64,000 bases of DNA from SZUA-254 sp031379665 (GCA_031379665.1 JANNFI010000046.1:1-64000), one strand, 5' to 3'; numbered from the stretch's first letter, positions 8,930-18,372 are shown. The notes: a model not told the origin generated them from the sequence alone. Numbers and translations are program-made.

Positions 8930-9340
8930 CTACCCCTTCCCCTGTTTCTGCGAGAGTTCGATGAGGACGCCGTTGGTGGAGGAAGGATGGAGGAAGGCGA
9001 TGAGGTACCCACCTGCACCCTGTCTCGGTTTTTCATCAATCAATATAAAGCCCTCCCCACGAAGCCTGTCGAGTTCGGCCTGGAGGTCGTCGACCTGGAA
9101 CGAGAGGTGATGAACACCCTCCCCCCGCTTCGCCAGGAACCTCCCCACGGGGGAATCGGGCTCCGTCGCCTCGGTGAGTTCCACCGAGCAGGCCCCGGTA
9201 CGAAAGAATGCGACCGTTACCCCCTGGTCGGCGACCTCCTCCACGGGAACCGTGTCCTGCGGGAACAGTTTCGCGAAGAGTGGGACCGAAGTCGCCAGGC
9301 TCTTCACGGCGATGCCGACGTGTACGAGTTTTCTTTCCAT
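8930..9340 (-). CDS. mce: methylmalonyl-CoA epimerase (VOC fold)
   Basis: A 136-residue vicinal-oxygen-chelate protein that interconverts (R)- and (S)-methylmalonyl-CoA between propionyl-CoA carboxylase and methylmalonyl-CoA mutase. Metal-ligand regions are visible: LVHVGIAVK at the N-terminus, GEGVHHLSFQV in the middle and GVLIELSQ at the end. The ATG at 9340 is chosen because GGGAG lies 5 bases upstream; an in-frame GTG at 9346 overlaps the previous stop but lacks a usable ribosome site. It overlaps or abuts the transporter and uvrC genes, so it is translated within one operon. The matching mutase catalytic chain is at 27921-29555. Confidence 0.9.
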   Translation of the reverse strand: MERKLVHVGIAVKSLATSVPLFAKLFPQDTVPVEEVADQGVTVAFFRTGACSVELTEATEPDSPVGRFLAKRGEGVHHLSFQVDDLQAELDRLRGEGFILIDEKPRQGAGGYLIAFLHPSSTNGVLIELSQKQGKG

Positions 9341-9342
9341 TC

Positions 9343-10296
9343 TCACTCCCTGGATGTCGTATCAGGCCCGGGCTGGTCCCCGGCGAAAAATCGAAGTCGG
9401 TGTTTCTCCGCCCTCCCGAGGAGGTCCCTGCCGTTGGCCACCACGATCCCGAGGAGGACCATCGCAGCCCCGGCATAGATGCGGCTGTTGAGCACTTCGT
9501 CGAGCAGGAGCGCGCCGAGGATTACCGCGAGGATCGGCGTGATCAGCGCCGTCAGCGACAGGAAGAGGGCTTCCACCCTCTTGAGGAGCCAGTAGTACAC
9601 CACGAAGGTCAGTACCGAGCCGAAGGTGCCCAGGTAGATGATCGAGCCGATGCTCGCCGAATCGAAACGGAGGGCCGAGAAGTCCTCCATCGTGAAGGCC
9701 ATGATCCAGAGCACCACGATGCTGCAGAGCATCCCCCCGAGCGTCAGGTGCACCGGTGGTATGTGCCGTGCCGTCCTCTTGACCACCACGAGCGAGAACC
9801 CCTGGAGGACGGTGCTCAGGACGATGGCCGCCATCCCGGGAAAGCCTGCTGTACCCGTCGAGAGGTCTGTCCAGAAGATCACGAGGATGCCCGCGAACCC
9901 GAGCAGCGTGCCGCCCACCTTGAAGGCGTTCAGCCGTTCGCCGGGAAGGAAGAAATGCGAAAATATAGCGACGACGAACGGGTACGTGGCGAAGAGAATC
10001 GACGCGAGGCCCGAGCCGATGTACTGTTCCCCCCAGTAGACGAGGACGAACGGCAGGCTGAAGGAAAAGAGCCCCAGTACCGCGAACACCCTGAGGTTCT
10101 CCTTCCGGAAGTCGAGCCGTTCGCCGCGGACCCTCAGGATGACGGCGAGGATCATTGCGGCGAGAGTGAAGCGGAAAGCAACGCCGAAGACGGGTGTGAC
10201 GCTCTCCAGGCCGATCTTGATGGCGAGCCAGGTCGATCCCCAGACGATCGAGATGGCCGCCAGGCCGGCGATGACGAGCGGTCGTTCCGATTTCAT
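9343..10296 (-). CDS. EamA/DMT-family transporter
   Basis: A 317-residue inner-membrane protein with about ten predicted transmembrane helices in two halves, the EamA duplication. The first half opens with IVWGSTWLAIKIGLE, and the second contains GTFGSVLTFVVYYWLLKR and ends in LLGIVVANGR; both are family signatures. Members export amino acids, metabolites or drugs; the substrate here is unknown. The start ATG at 10296 overlaps the stop of the upstream DUF1015 gene as ATGA, and its own stop abuts mce, so it is translationally coupled. A longer in-frame start (GRCH...) is less likely because of the coupling. Confidence 0.9.
   Translation of the reverse strand: MKSERPLVIAGLAAISIVWGSTWLAIKIGLESVTPVFGVAFRFTLAAMILAVILRVRGERLDFRKENLRVFAVLGLFSFSLPFVLVYWGEQYIGSGLASILFATYPFVVAIFSHFFLPGERLNAFKVGGTLLGFAGILVIFWTDLSTGTAGFPGMAAIVLSTVLQGFSLVVVKRTARHIPPVHLTLGGMLCSIVVLWIMAFTMEDFSALRFDSASIGSIIYLGTFGSVLTFVVYYWLLKRVEALFLSLTALITPILAVILGALLLDEVLNSRIYAGAAMVLLGIVVANGRDLLGRAEKHRLRFFAGDQPGPDTTSRE
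9346..9350 (-). promoter_or_regulatory. ribosome binding site deciding the mce start
   Basis: GGGAG on the minus strand lies 5 bases before the ATG at 9340, giving ideal spacing. It lies inside the end of the transporter gene and favours this ATG over the GTG that overlaps the preceding stop codon. Confidence 0.6.
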
Positions 10297-11576
10297 CCCG
10301 TGGCACCTTCCCGGCACGGATAATTCACCAGGCCCGAGAGGAGCTTCGGGTAGAAGAATGTGGTTTTCTGCGGCAGCGTCTGCCCGGCCTCGGCGGCCTG
10401 CTTCACCTGCTCAACCGGGGGCGCCTTCATGAAGAACGCCGCCTGCCATTTCCCGTCCCTTTCGAACATCCGTAGGATCGCGTGCACGTCCCGCTCGTAT
10501 TCGAGGTTCACCTTCTTTTCCTGGGATTCCTCCGACAGGCCGAGGATCGTGCCGAAGACCACCGAGTGGAGGAGCGTTACGTTCATCTTGGACACGACGG
10601 CCGGGAGGTTGTCGAGCAGGCGTACGCCGGCCGGTATCGGATTCAGGAGGAGGAACCCGCCCCTGGCCGGAAAACCGAGGCCGAGCTCAAGCCCTGAACC
10701 CGATTCGAGCCGCGCGATGAGGGCTTCCGCAGAAGGAAACAAGGTCACCGAAAAATAACGGCGCAGCCCCACCAGGAACGATTCCGCGTTGAACCCCGGT
10801 ATGCCGTGGATCAACCGGTGCGTCGGGAGCATCACCATCCCCGGCTGGTAAAGGTTCGAGAAGAACATCGGAACGAAGTTGTACGGTTCGTGACCGCGGT
10901 GGTCCGGGTTGTTCAGGCGCATCGAGTTCCGGAAGGCGAGGGCGGTTTCGTAGCGGTGGTGACCGTCGGCGATGAGAACGCTCCTCTCCCTGAGGAATTC
11001 CGCCATGGCAAGCGCCACGGAGTCATCGGCACCCACCCAGAGCCGGCACGTGACTCCGTCGTGAACGACCACGGAGTCGGGCCTGCCCGACCTGGCCGCT
11101 TCGAGGAGCGGGTCAAGGGTCCGCTCCTGATCGGCATACAAGGTAAATATCTGGCTGAACATCATACCGGTGGCCTTCATCAGACGGAGCCGGTCCTCCT
11201 TCGGACCGGAATGCGTCTTCTCGTGGGGAAGCACCGATCCCCCGAAATCCTCGAGCATGCAGGCCGCGATGAATCCGCTCCGGCGGTGCGTCGTTCCCCC
11301 GGGGAGCGTCCACTCCTGCTCGAGATGATAGATCGCCGGCGAGAGATCGCGAACAAGGACTCCCTCGGACGTCCACCGCGCAAGGTCGCCGGCGGCGGCG
11401 GCGTACGGATCGGTGTCTTTCGCAAGGATGAGGCGTACGATGTTTCGCGGGTCCCGGCGGTACAGGGCGTCCCTGAGGGCTCCGTCGATAACGTCGTACG
11501 GTGGTGCGACGACACGCTCCGGATCCACTTTCGAGGGGTCGTAGCGGAGAGCGGCGAACGGTTTGACGGCCGGCAT
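10293..11576 (-). CDS. DUF1015 family protein
   Basis: A 427-residue cytoplasmic protein of the widely conserved DUF1015/COG4198 family. The N-terminus KPFAALRYDPSKV with VAPPYDVI is typical, as is the central block LIADGHHRYETALAFRN. The biochemical role of the family is not established. The gene sits between era (7 bases upstream) and the EamA transporter (4-base overlap), so it belongs to the secA-era operon. No signal peptide or membrane helix is present. Confidence 0.9.
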   Translation of the reverse strand: MPAVKPFAALRYDPSKVDPERVVAPPYDVIDGALRDALYRRDPRNIVRLILAKDTDPYAAAAGDLARWTSEGVLVRDLSPAIYHLEQEWTLPGGTTHRRSGFIAACMLEDFGGSVLPHEKTHSGPKEDRLRLMKATGMMFSQIFTLYADQERTLDPLLEAARSGRPDSVVVHDGVTCRLWVGADDSVALAMAEFLRERSVLIADGHHRYETALAFRNSMRLNNPDHRGHEPYNFVPMFFSNLYQPGMVMLPTHRLIHGIPGFNAESFLVGLRRYFSVTLFPSAEALIARLESGSGLELGLGFPARGGFLLLNPIPAGVRLLDNLPAVVSKMNVTLLHSVVFGTILGLSEESQEKKVNLEYERDVHAILRMFERDGKWQAAFFMKAPPVEQVKQAAEAGQTLPQKTTFFYPKLLSGLVNYPCREGATG

Positions 11577-11583
11577 TAGGGGG

Positions 11584-12516
11584 TCATTCGTTGGTTTCAG
11601 TGTAGCCGAGACGCTTGAGCCAGACGCTTGAGTCCCTCCACTTTTCCCGGACCTTCACGCGGAGCTCGAGAAAGACGGGGCGTCCGAGCAGCTCCTCGAT
11701 GTCCTTCCGCGCCAGCTGGCCAACCTTCTTCAGCGCGGCGCCTTTTCCGCCGATGAGGATCCCCTTCTGGGAGTCACGCTCGACGCAGATTTCCGCCTCG
11801 ATCCGGTCCTTCCTCCCCGCCTTCTCCTCGAACGCGAGAATCCGGACGGTCGTTGAATAGGGAATCTCTTCACGGTAACACTCGAAGACTTTCTCGCGGA
11901 TGATCTCCGCCACGAAAAACCGTTCGTCCCGGTCACTCACGGATTCATCGGGATAGTAGGGAGGGTGAACAGGGAGCCGGGAAACGATCTCATCCCGGAG
12001 AATGTCGAGCCCTGTCTTTTTCAGCGCGGAGATCTCCAGAATCTTCACGGGCGCATGGGGCGACGCGGCCGCGCGTTCCGCAATCGTCCGCATCCTCTCC
12101 GCAGGCGCGACGTCGGCCTTGTTGAGAACGAGGATGAGAGGTGCCGTTACGTGAGCGAGCAACGCTTCCTCCCCCGCGTCAGGCCGGAGCGCGGAATCGT
12201 CGGAGGAGTCGAGCAGGCGCACGACGAGGTCGGCGTCCCTCAGGGCGGATTGCACCATCTTCATCATTGCGCTCTGGAGGAGGTACTTCGGTTCGATCAT
12301 GCCGGGGGTGTCGAGGAAGACGATCTGGTATCCGGGTTCGCTGAGGATGCCGGCGACGCGGTGCCGTGTCGTCTGCGGTTTGTTCGAGACGATCGATAAT
12401 TTTTGCCCGAGGAGGGCGTTCAGGAGCGTCGACTTGCCAGCGTTCGGCCTTCCGACGAGCGCGACGAAGCCCGCCCTCCCGGTCTGGCCTTCACGAACCG
12501 GGGTCGGGTCACTCAC
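11584..12516 (-). CDS. era: GTPase Era
   Basis: Era is an essential GTPase that binds 16S rRNA near the 3' end and helps assemble the 30S subunit. The 310-residue product has all the GTP-binding motifs: G1 GRPNAGKST (about 22-30), G3 DTPG, G4 NKAD and a SALKKTG G5. A C-terminal KH RNA-binding domain with GGKGAALKKVG and RKDIEELLG follows. Length is normal. It starts 33 bases after the stop of secA and is followed closely by the DUF1015 gene. Confidence 0.96.
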   Translation of the reverse strand: MSDPTPVREGQTGRAGFVALVGRPNAGKSTLLNALLGQKLSIVSNKPQTTRHRVAGILSEPGYQIVFLDTPGMIEPKYLLQSAMMKMVQSALRDADLVVRLLDSSDDSALRPDAGEEALLAHVTAPLILVLNKADVAPAERMRTIAERAAASPHAPVKILEISALKKTGLDILRDEIVSRLPVHPPYYPDESVSDRDERFFVAEIIREKVFECYREEIPYSTTVRILAFEEKAGRKDRIEAEICVERDSQKGILIGGKGAALKKVGQLARKDIEELLGRPVFLELRVKVREKWRDSSVWLKRLGYTETNE

Positions 12517-12549
12517 CCCGGAATCCCCGACCGGACGACGGAGCGCATC

Positions 12550-15500
12550 CTAGGACCCATGGCAGTGCTTGAATTTCTTTCCGCTCCCGCAGGGACACGC
12601 ATCATTCCTGCCGGTCTTTTCTCCGACCTGCATCGGCTGTATTTTTTCCGCGGGTTGGGACCGTGAGGGCATCGTCGCAGCGCCGGTACCCTCTCCCACC
12701 TCAGGAGGAGCCGGGGCCTTGAGTCCCATCCCGGTGGACGTCGCGTGCGAGAGCGTCATCTGCCTGGGCTGGCGCATCTGCTGACGGCGCCGAAGCGCTT
12801 CTTCCTGGGGGGCGGCGGGGAACAACTTGAAGACGAGGTTGAGGGTTTCCGTGGAAACGATGTCGAGCAGCTCGACGAACATCCTGAACGACTCGGTCTT
12901 GTACTCGACGATCGGGTCTTTCTGGCCGTAAGCGCGGAGGTGGATCCCTTCCTTGAGGTCGTCCATTTCCCGCAGGTGGTCCCGCCACTTTTCGTCGATC
13001 ACCTGGAGCGACACCATTTTCTCGAGGTTGGACAGGTTCTCGGCGCCGATTCTCTCCTCCTTGCGCCGGTAGAATTCCTTCGCCGCCGTGAGGACCTCCT
13101 CGCTGACACCCTCGAGCCCGAGGTTTTGCCAGCGGACCTGGTCCATCTGGAAGTCGACCAGGAAATTGGTCCTGAGCGCCTCCCGCATCGGTTCCAGCTC
13201 ACCCTCAGGGTAGTACTTCTCCACCATCCTGCCCACGGACTCCTCCAGCATCCCCACGATGTCCTCACGGAGGCGCTCGCCGAGGAGTGCGTGACGGCGG
13301 CGGCCGTAGATGACTTCCCGCTGCTGGTTCATCACGTTGTCGTACTCCAGGAGCCGCTTCCGGATCGCGAAGTTGTTCTCCTCGACCTTCTTCTGCGCCC
13401 GCTGGACCGACCGGGTGATCATCGGGTGCTGGATGACGTCGCCTTCCTTGAGGCCGAGCCGTTCCATGATTCCCGCGATCCTGTCACTCCCGAACAACCG
13501 CATCAGATCGTCCTCGAGGGAGAGGTAAAATTGAGACGAGCCCGGGTCCCCCTGGCGGCCAGCGCGGCCCCTCAGCTGACGGTCGATCCGGCGCGATTCG
13601 TGCCGTTCCGTGCCAATGATGTGCAATCCACCCGCGTCCGCGACGCCCGGTCCGAGTTTGATGTCGGTGCCGCGTCCCGCCATATTGGTGGCAATCGTGA
13701 CGCCCCCGGGTAGCCCCGCGTGTGCGACGATCTCGGCCTCGCGCTGGTGCTGTTTGGCGTTGAGTACGTTGTGCGGCATCCCTTCCCGCTTCAGCATCCG
13801 GCTAAGCGTCTCCGACACCTCGACGCTCGTCGTGCCCACGAGGACCGGACGGTTGAGCTTTCGCATCTCCTTGATCTGGTCGATCAGCGCGTTATATTTT
13901 TCCCGCTTCGTCTTGTACACGAGGTCGTCCTGATCGTCGCGAACCATCGGCCTGTTGGTCGGGACGACGACGACGTCCAGCTTGTAGATGTCGATGAACT
14001 CCGACGCCTCCGTCTCCGCCGTGCCGGTCATGCCGGCGAGCTTCCGGTAGAGCCGGAAATAGTTCTGCAGCGTGATGGTGGCGAGGGTCTGGGTGTCCCG
14101 TTCGATATGGACGCCTTCCTTCGCCTCGATCGCCTGGTGGAGGCCGTCGGAGTAGCGTCTTCCCTGGAGAAGACGGCCGGTGAATTCGTCGACGATCATC
14201 ACCTTGCCGTCGTCGGTCACGACGTATTCGTCGTCCTTCTCGTAGAGCGAATACGCCTTCAGGAGCTGTACGACCGTGTGGATCCTGTCGCTCCGTTCCG
14301 CGTAGTGAAGATTGACTTCGTCCTTTCGCTTCTGTTTCTCCTCCGATGGAAGCGTTTCGTCAGAATCGATCGCGGCGAATTCGGTGCCGATGTCGGGGAG
14401 GATGAAAAAATCCTTGTCACTCGCCGAACCGGCCAGGAGCTCCCTCCCCTTTTCGGTCAGGTTGATGGAATGGTCCTTTTCGTCAATGGCGTAATAAAGT
14501 TCGTCGTCGATCTCGTGCATCCTTCGGGACTGGTCCCGGAGGAATTCAATTTCGGTCTGCAGCTGGAGCCGCTTGTTCGCGGGCTCGGAAAAGATCTTTA
14601 TGAGGCGCTTGTGCTTGGGCAGGCCGCGGTAGGCGCGCAGGAGCTGGACGCCGGCTTTCTCGTTATCGCCCGCAGCCAGGAGCTGTTCAGCCTCCGCCAC
14701 GATTTTCGTCACGAAATTCTTCTGGGCGTTCACGATCCGGTCGACCTTCGGCTTCATCTCGGAAAACTTCTGGTCGTCGGAGGCGACGGGCCCGCTGATG
14801 ATGAGGGGGGTCCTCGCCTCGTCGACGAGAACCGAGTCGACTTCGTCGACGATGGCGTAGTAATTCTCGCGGTGGACGAGGTCGTCGGGCGAAACCACCA
14901 TGTTGTCCCTGAGGTAGTCGAAGCCGAATTCGTTATTGGTCCCGTAGGTGATATCGCACCCGTACTGTTTTCTCCGGTTCATCGGGTCCATCGAGGACTG
15001 GATGCACCCGATCGTGAGACCGAGGAATTCGAAGATGCGCCCCATCCACTGACTGTCGCGGAGTGCGAGGTAGTCGTTGACGGTAACGAGATGGACGCCC
15101 CTTCCCGGAAGGGCGTTGAGATACATCGGCATCGTGGCGACCAGCGTCTTTCCCTCTCCCGTCGCCATCTCGGCGATCTTCCCCTGGTGGAGGACGACGC
15201 CCCCCATCAGCTGAACGTCGAACGGGACCATGTCCCACGTGATTTTTCTGCCCGTGACGTCCCACGACTGGCCGACGTGCCTCCGGCAGGCCTCCTTGAC
15301 GAGGGCGAATGCTTCGGGGAGAATTTCATCGAGGATCTCCCGGGTGACGCGGTCAGCCTCGGATTGCTGTTCGTCGATCTCGGTCCAGATAGGTTCCCTC
15401 CCGGCGGCCGGGAGGTTGGGGTTATCCTGGAGCTCCTTTTTAAGTTCGGCGATCCGTTCCCGGTATACCGAGACCTCTTCGGCGATACTGGTCCGGAACT

Positions 15501-15642
15501 CCTGCGTCCTGGAACGCATCTGCTCGTCGGAGAGGTCCGCATACCCTAAGGCCAATTCGTTGATCCGCACCACGATCGGGGCGATTTTCTTGAGGTCTTT
15601 GTCCGACTTGCTCGGAAATATTTTTGAGAGGAAACTGAGCAT
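12550..15642 (-). CDS. secA: preprotein translocase ATPase SecA
   Basis: SecA drives proteins through SecYEG; the many signal peptides in this window depend on it. The 1030-residue product shows Walker A (ATGEGKTL), the DEAD-like box IVDEVDSVLVDEAR, the second helicase block AGRGTDI with RGRAGRQGDPG, and a C-terminal SecB/ribosome-binding zinc motif CPCGSGKKFKHCHG. It is about 130 residues longer than E. coli SecA, mainly through an insertion near residues 280-430 rich in charged helices, as is usual in Bacteroidetes/Chlorobi relatives. No Shine-Dalgarno is visible before the ATG; the leader is AT-rich. Confidence 0.97.
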   Translation of the reverse strand: MLSFLSKIFPSKSDKDLKKIAPIVVRINELALGYADLSDEQMRSRTQEFRTSIAEEVSVYRERIAELKKELQDNPNLPAAGREPIWTEIDEQQSEADRVTREILDEILPEAFALVKEACRRHVGQSWDVTGRKITWDMVPFDVQLMGGVVLHQGKIAEMATGEGKTLVATMPMYLNALPGRGVHLVTVNDYLALRDSQWMGRIFEFLGLTIGCIQSSMDPMNRRKQYGCDITYGTNNEFGFDYLRDNMVVSPDDLVHRENYYAIVDEVDSVLVDEARTPLIISGPVASDDQKFSEMKPKVDRIVNAQKNFVTKIVAEAEQLLAAGDNEKAGVQLLRAYRGLPKHKRLIKIFSEPANKRLQLQTEIEFLRDQSRRMHEIDDELYYAIDEKDHSINLTEKGRELLAGSASDKDFFILPDIGTEFAAIDSDETLPSEEKQKRKDEVNLHYAERSDRIHTVVQLLKAYSLYEKDDEYVVTDDGKVMIVDEFTGRLLQGRRYSDGLHQAIEAKEGVHIERDTQTLATITLQNYFRLYRKLAGMTGTAETEASEFIDIYKLDVVVVPTNRPMVRDDQDDLVYKTKREKYNALIDQIKEMRKLNRPVLVGTTSVEVSETLSRMLKREGMPHNVLNAKQHQREAEIVAHAGLPGGVTIATNMAGRGTDIKLGPGVADAGGLHIIGTERHESRRIDRQLRGRAGRQGDPGSSQFYLSLEDDLMRLFGSDRIAGIMERLGLKEGDVIQHPMITRSVQRAQKKVEENNFAIRKRLLEYDNVMNQQREVIYGRRRHALLGERLREDIVGMLEESVGRMVEKYYPEGELEPMREALRTNFLVDFQMDQVRWQNLGLEGVSEEVLTAAKEFYRRKEERIGAENLSNLEKMVSLQVIDEKWRDHLREMDDLKEGIHLRAYGQKDPIVEYKTESFRMFVELLDIVSTETLNLVFKLFPAAPQEEALRRRQQMRQPRQMTLSHATSTGMGLKAPAPPEVGEGTGAATMPSRSQPAEKIQPMQVGEKTGRNDACPCGSGKKFKHCHGS

Positions 15643-15682
15643 TATTCTGCGTATTTGCGGATTTTATGCGAAAATGTTTAAT

Positions 15683-15711
15683 AATCTAACCAAAATCCTT
15701 ATTTTTACCAA
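15683..15711 (-). promoter_or_regulatory. candidate secA promoter, TTGGTA-N17-TAGATT
   Basis: Minus-strand TTGGTA (15706-15711) and TAGATT (15683-15688) are exactly 17 bases apart, about 41 bases before the secA ATG. Each box matches consensus at 4 of 6 positions. It lies in the AT-rich space between the divergent secA and dacB genes. Confidence 0.45.
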
Positions 15712-15787
15712 ACCCGTCAGCCCGGGATGGTCACCCGGAATTTGCGTATTTTGTCACTCACACGAACCGTCCTCCCACCAGATCAGC

Positions 15788-17311
15788 ATGGAATCGAATC
15801 GCACCAATGCCGGACACCCGGCCGGGACACACCCGACGGCAAAAACCGCGATCGCGCGAATCGGTGTATTCCTCCTGATCCTGTCTGCGACCCTGCGACC
15901 AGGCGCCGAAGGGAGGCAATCTGACGCACCGATCTCGGTGGACGAATTCCGCGGCCGGCTGGCAACGCTTGTCGCCGACACCACCTTATCGCGCGCGCTC
16001 ATCGGATTGAAGATCATCCTTCTGGACGACACGGCGACCATAGCTGAAGTGAACCCAGGCAAACTGCTCCACCCCGCGTCGAACATGAAACTCCTTACGA
16101 CCGCGGCGGCGCTGGCCATCCTCCCCGCGCATTTCACTTTCAGGACGAGGGTCACATGCGACGCCGGGTTCGACGCTTCGGAGCTCCCCGGTAATCTCTA
16201 CATCACCGGCGGCGGAGACCCGCTCCTCGACACGAACGACATCGATTCGATCGCGGCGATCGTGGCGGCTTCGGGCATCGTTCGGATCGGAGGCGACATC
16301 GTCGCCGACCTGTCGCGGTTTGACACACTCTCGTGGGGGTCGGGGTGGATGTGGGACGACGAGCCGGATCCCGACGAGGCCTTCATCTCCCCCCTCTCGT
16401 TTAACCACGCGTCGGTGTCGGTGATCGCGGGCCCCGGCCCCGGCGAGAACTCGCCGCTCGTGTACACGATCGTCCCCGGCGCCGACTCCCTCGCGATCGA
16501 CAACGTTTCCCTGACCCTCGGGGAAGGCGCGGCCGATTCCGTCGTCGTCACGAGGGCCCGGGGTGAAAACAGGGTCATCATTCGCGGGACGATGAGCATC
16601 TCCTCGCCTCCCGACACCACCACAATCAGCGTGAGATCCCCTGAGCTCCATTTTCTCCAATACCTGAAGGCGCGCCTCGTCAGCCGGGGCATCGAGGTCC
16701 GGGGCGCCCTGCGCACTGGCGCTGATGCGGGTGTGGTGTTCCTCGGCCAGATCGAACGCCCGCTCGGTCCGGTGCTGACGCGCATCAATAAGGTCAGCGA
16801 TAACCTTGCCGCGGAGTGCCTCCTGAAAACGCTCTCGATCGAAACCGCCGGCTCCCCCGGCACCTCGGCCGGCGGGCTCAGAGCCATTGGCTCATATCTT
16901 GCGGCGGCCGGCATCGACCAGGGGACGGTCATCGCGGCGGACGGTTCCGGAGTATCGTTTTACAATGTCATAGCGCCGGCGGACATCATTGCGGTGCTGC
17001 AGGACCAGTACTCACGGAAGGCGACGTTCGGGGAGTTCTTCCGCAGCCTGCCGCGCTCCGGCTATGACGGAACGCTCTCCGGCCGACTGAAAGGCCCGGA
17101 CGCCGCCGGGAGGATCAGCGCAAAAACCGGATCGCTGACCGGCGTTTCGACGCTCTCAGGGTACGTGACCACACTCTCGAACGACCTGGTGGCATTCAGC
17201 ATCATGATCAACCACTACCACGGAAAGACCCAACGGCTGCGGGCATGGCAGGACGCCATCCTCAACGACCTCGTCCGACTCGATCCTCACCGGGCGCCGA
17301 ACCCGCCCTGA
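15788..17311 (+). CDS. dacB: D-alanyl-D-alanine carboxypeptidase/endopeptidase (PBP4, S13)
   Basis: A 507-residue periplasmic penicillin-binding protein that trims or cleaves peptidoglycan cross-links. The N-terminus has a basic stretch and a hydrophobic helix (ARIGVFLLILSATL), a signal peptide. The three active-site motifs of family S13 are present: SxxK as ASNMKLL (the nucleophile serine), SxN as KVSDNLAAE, and KTG as SAKTGSLTGVSTLSGY. The start ATG at 15788 is chosen because the upstream part of the frame overlaps the secA coding region and is low-complexity. It is divergent from secA and convergent with the DUF4097 gene. Confidence 0.93.
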   Translation: MESNRTNAGHPAGTHPTAKTAIARIGVFLLILSATLRPGAEGRQSDAPISVDEFRGRLATLVADTTLSRALIGLKIILLDDTATIAEVNPGKLLHPASNMKLLTTAAALAILPAHFTFRTRVTCDAGFDASELPGNLYITGGGDPLLDTNDIDSIAAIVAASGIVRIGGDIVADLSRFDTLSWGSGWMWDDEPDPDEAFISPLSFNHASVSVIAGPGPGENSPLVYTIVPGADSLAIDNVSLTLGEGAADSVVVTRARGENRVIIRGTMSISSPPDTTTISVRSPELHFLQYLKARLVSRGIEVRGALRTGADAGVVFLGQIERPLGPVLTRINKVSDNLAAECLLKTLSIETAGSPGTSAGGLRAIGSYLAAAGIDQGTVIAADGSGVSFYNVIAPADIIAVLQDQYSRKATFGEFFRSLPRSGYDGTLSGRLKGPDAAGRISAKTGSLTGVSTLSGYVTTLSNDLVAFSIMINHYHGKTQRLRAWQDAILNDLVRLDPHRAPNPP

Positions 17312-17347
17312 CGCCGCACCGGAGGCAACTGAATCGACCGGCGAGGC

Positions 17348-17377
17348 AAAAAAAAAGACCCGTCAACATGACGGGTC
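17348..17377 (-). terminator. intrinsic terminator of the DUF4097 gene
   Basis: An 8-bp perfect stem (GACCCGTC/GACGGGTC, 17357-17364 and 17370-17377) with a 5-base loop is followed on the minus strand by nine consecutive U. It serves the minus-strand gene ending at 17404, and the same hairpin may also stop the convergent dacB transcript. Confidence 0.9.
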
Positions 17378-17403
17378 CTGAATTTCGCCCTGCCCTCGGA
17401 TGA

Positions 17404-18372
17404 TCATCGCTTCCTGATGGAGATGTTTCCTCCCGAAGTTTCTGCCGCGACCCGCATTCCGCCACCGTTGATCTTTCCCTCGAGGCTCCCGTCCTCGAGC
17501 GTTCCCTCGAATGGGAAGTCGCAATTCACACTACCCGAGTGGCTTTCAGCATAGATGTCGGCCGCAATCGTTCCGGGGAACCTGATCACGATGTTTCCGC
17601 CGGAGGTCGACGCGTCCACGCCCTTGTTCTCGACCAGCTCCAGGCGGACGTTGCCCCCCGACGTCGAAGCCACGGTCTTCCCGTTCACATCGTGCAACTC
17701 GATGTCCCCGCCGGAGGTTTCCACCCTGACGTCGCCCGTCAGGGAGGCCCCGTTGATGTCGCCACCCGACGTTTCCGTGACTACCGTGCCGGCGATCTCC
17801 TTCAGGATGATGTCGCCGCCGGAAGTTTCAAGCTTCACGTCGCCGGTAATGCGGCTGATCGTCATGTCGCCCCCCGATGTCCCACCGCCGATCATCCCCT
17901 TGATATCGGAGATGGCGATGTCCCCCCCGGAGGTTTCAATCTTGATGTTAAATTCGTTGGGTACGACAACGTCGTAATGCACGTCGAAATCGCGCCATTC
18001 GAAATGCCAGCCGTTGTTCTCCCTGTTCCGGCCGCGGATCTCGACGCCCTGCCCGGATTGTTTGAATTTCACGAGAAAATCCTCGACATCACGCTCGTCG
18101 CCCCTGACGTCGACCGTCACCTGCACCGAGCTCACGTCGGCCCCGGTGATCGTCACGTTTCCGATGTCGGTATCCAGCCTCAGATTGCCGCCCTTTTCCA
18201 CGGTAAACGACTCGGAATATTTTTTGGTCTGTTGATCGTTCCGTTCGCCGTAGCTCCCGTTCCCCTCATCCCGGGGGGCCTGTACAGAAAGCGCGACGAG
18301 CGTGGTCGCGAAGATGATCGCCAGAACGACAAGGACGGCGATTTTAACCGTCGGGGTAATGGAACTGTTCAT
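17404..18372 (-). CDS. DUF4097-type beta-solenoid protein with TSGG repeats
   Basis: A 322-residue protein with an N-terminal hydrophobic helix (about 9-30), so membrane-anchored or secreted. After a linker, residues about 50-140 form a beta domain. TSGGDI/TSGGNV blocks follow; the first five intervals between six successive blocks are exactly 18 residues except the last, which is 19, suggesting a regular beta-solenoid coil. This matches the DUF4097 (adhesin-like beta-strand repeat) family, whose function is mostly unknown. The ATG has a good ribosome site (AGGAG, 6 bases upstream). The gene stands alone, divergent from an M28 peptidase gene and ended by a strong terminator. Confidence 0.88.
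   Translation of the reverse strand: MNSSITPTVKIAVLVVLAIIFATTLVALSVQAPRDEGNGSYGERNDQQTKKYSESFTVEKGGNLRLDTDIGNVTITGADVSSVQVTVDVRGDERDVEDFLVKFKQSGQGVEIRGRNRENNGWHFEWRDFDVHYDVVVPNEFNIKIETSGGDIAISDIKGMIGGGTSGGDMTISRITGDVKLETSGGDIILKEIAGTVVTETSGGDINGASLTGDVRVETSGGDIELHDVNGKTVASTSGGNVRLELVENKGVDASTSGGNIVIRFPGTIAADIYAESHSGSVNCDFPFEGTLEDGSLEGKINGGGMRVAAETSGGNISIRKR

Noticed and set aside
13720..15549. Long open frame antisense to secA
   Set aside because: It mirrors secA codons in a GC-rich gene, has low-complexity composition and no recognisable domain; secA is unambiguous.
15722..15738. Dyad CCGGG-N7-CCCGG between secA and dacB
   Set aside because: Only a 5-bp stem in GC-rich sequence; no further evidence that it is an operator.
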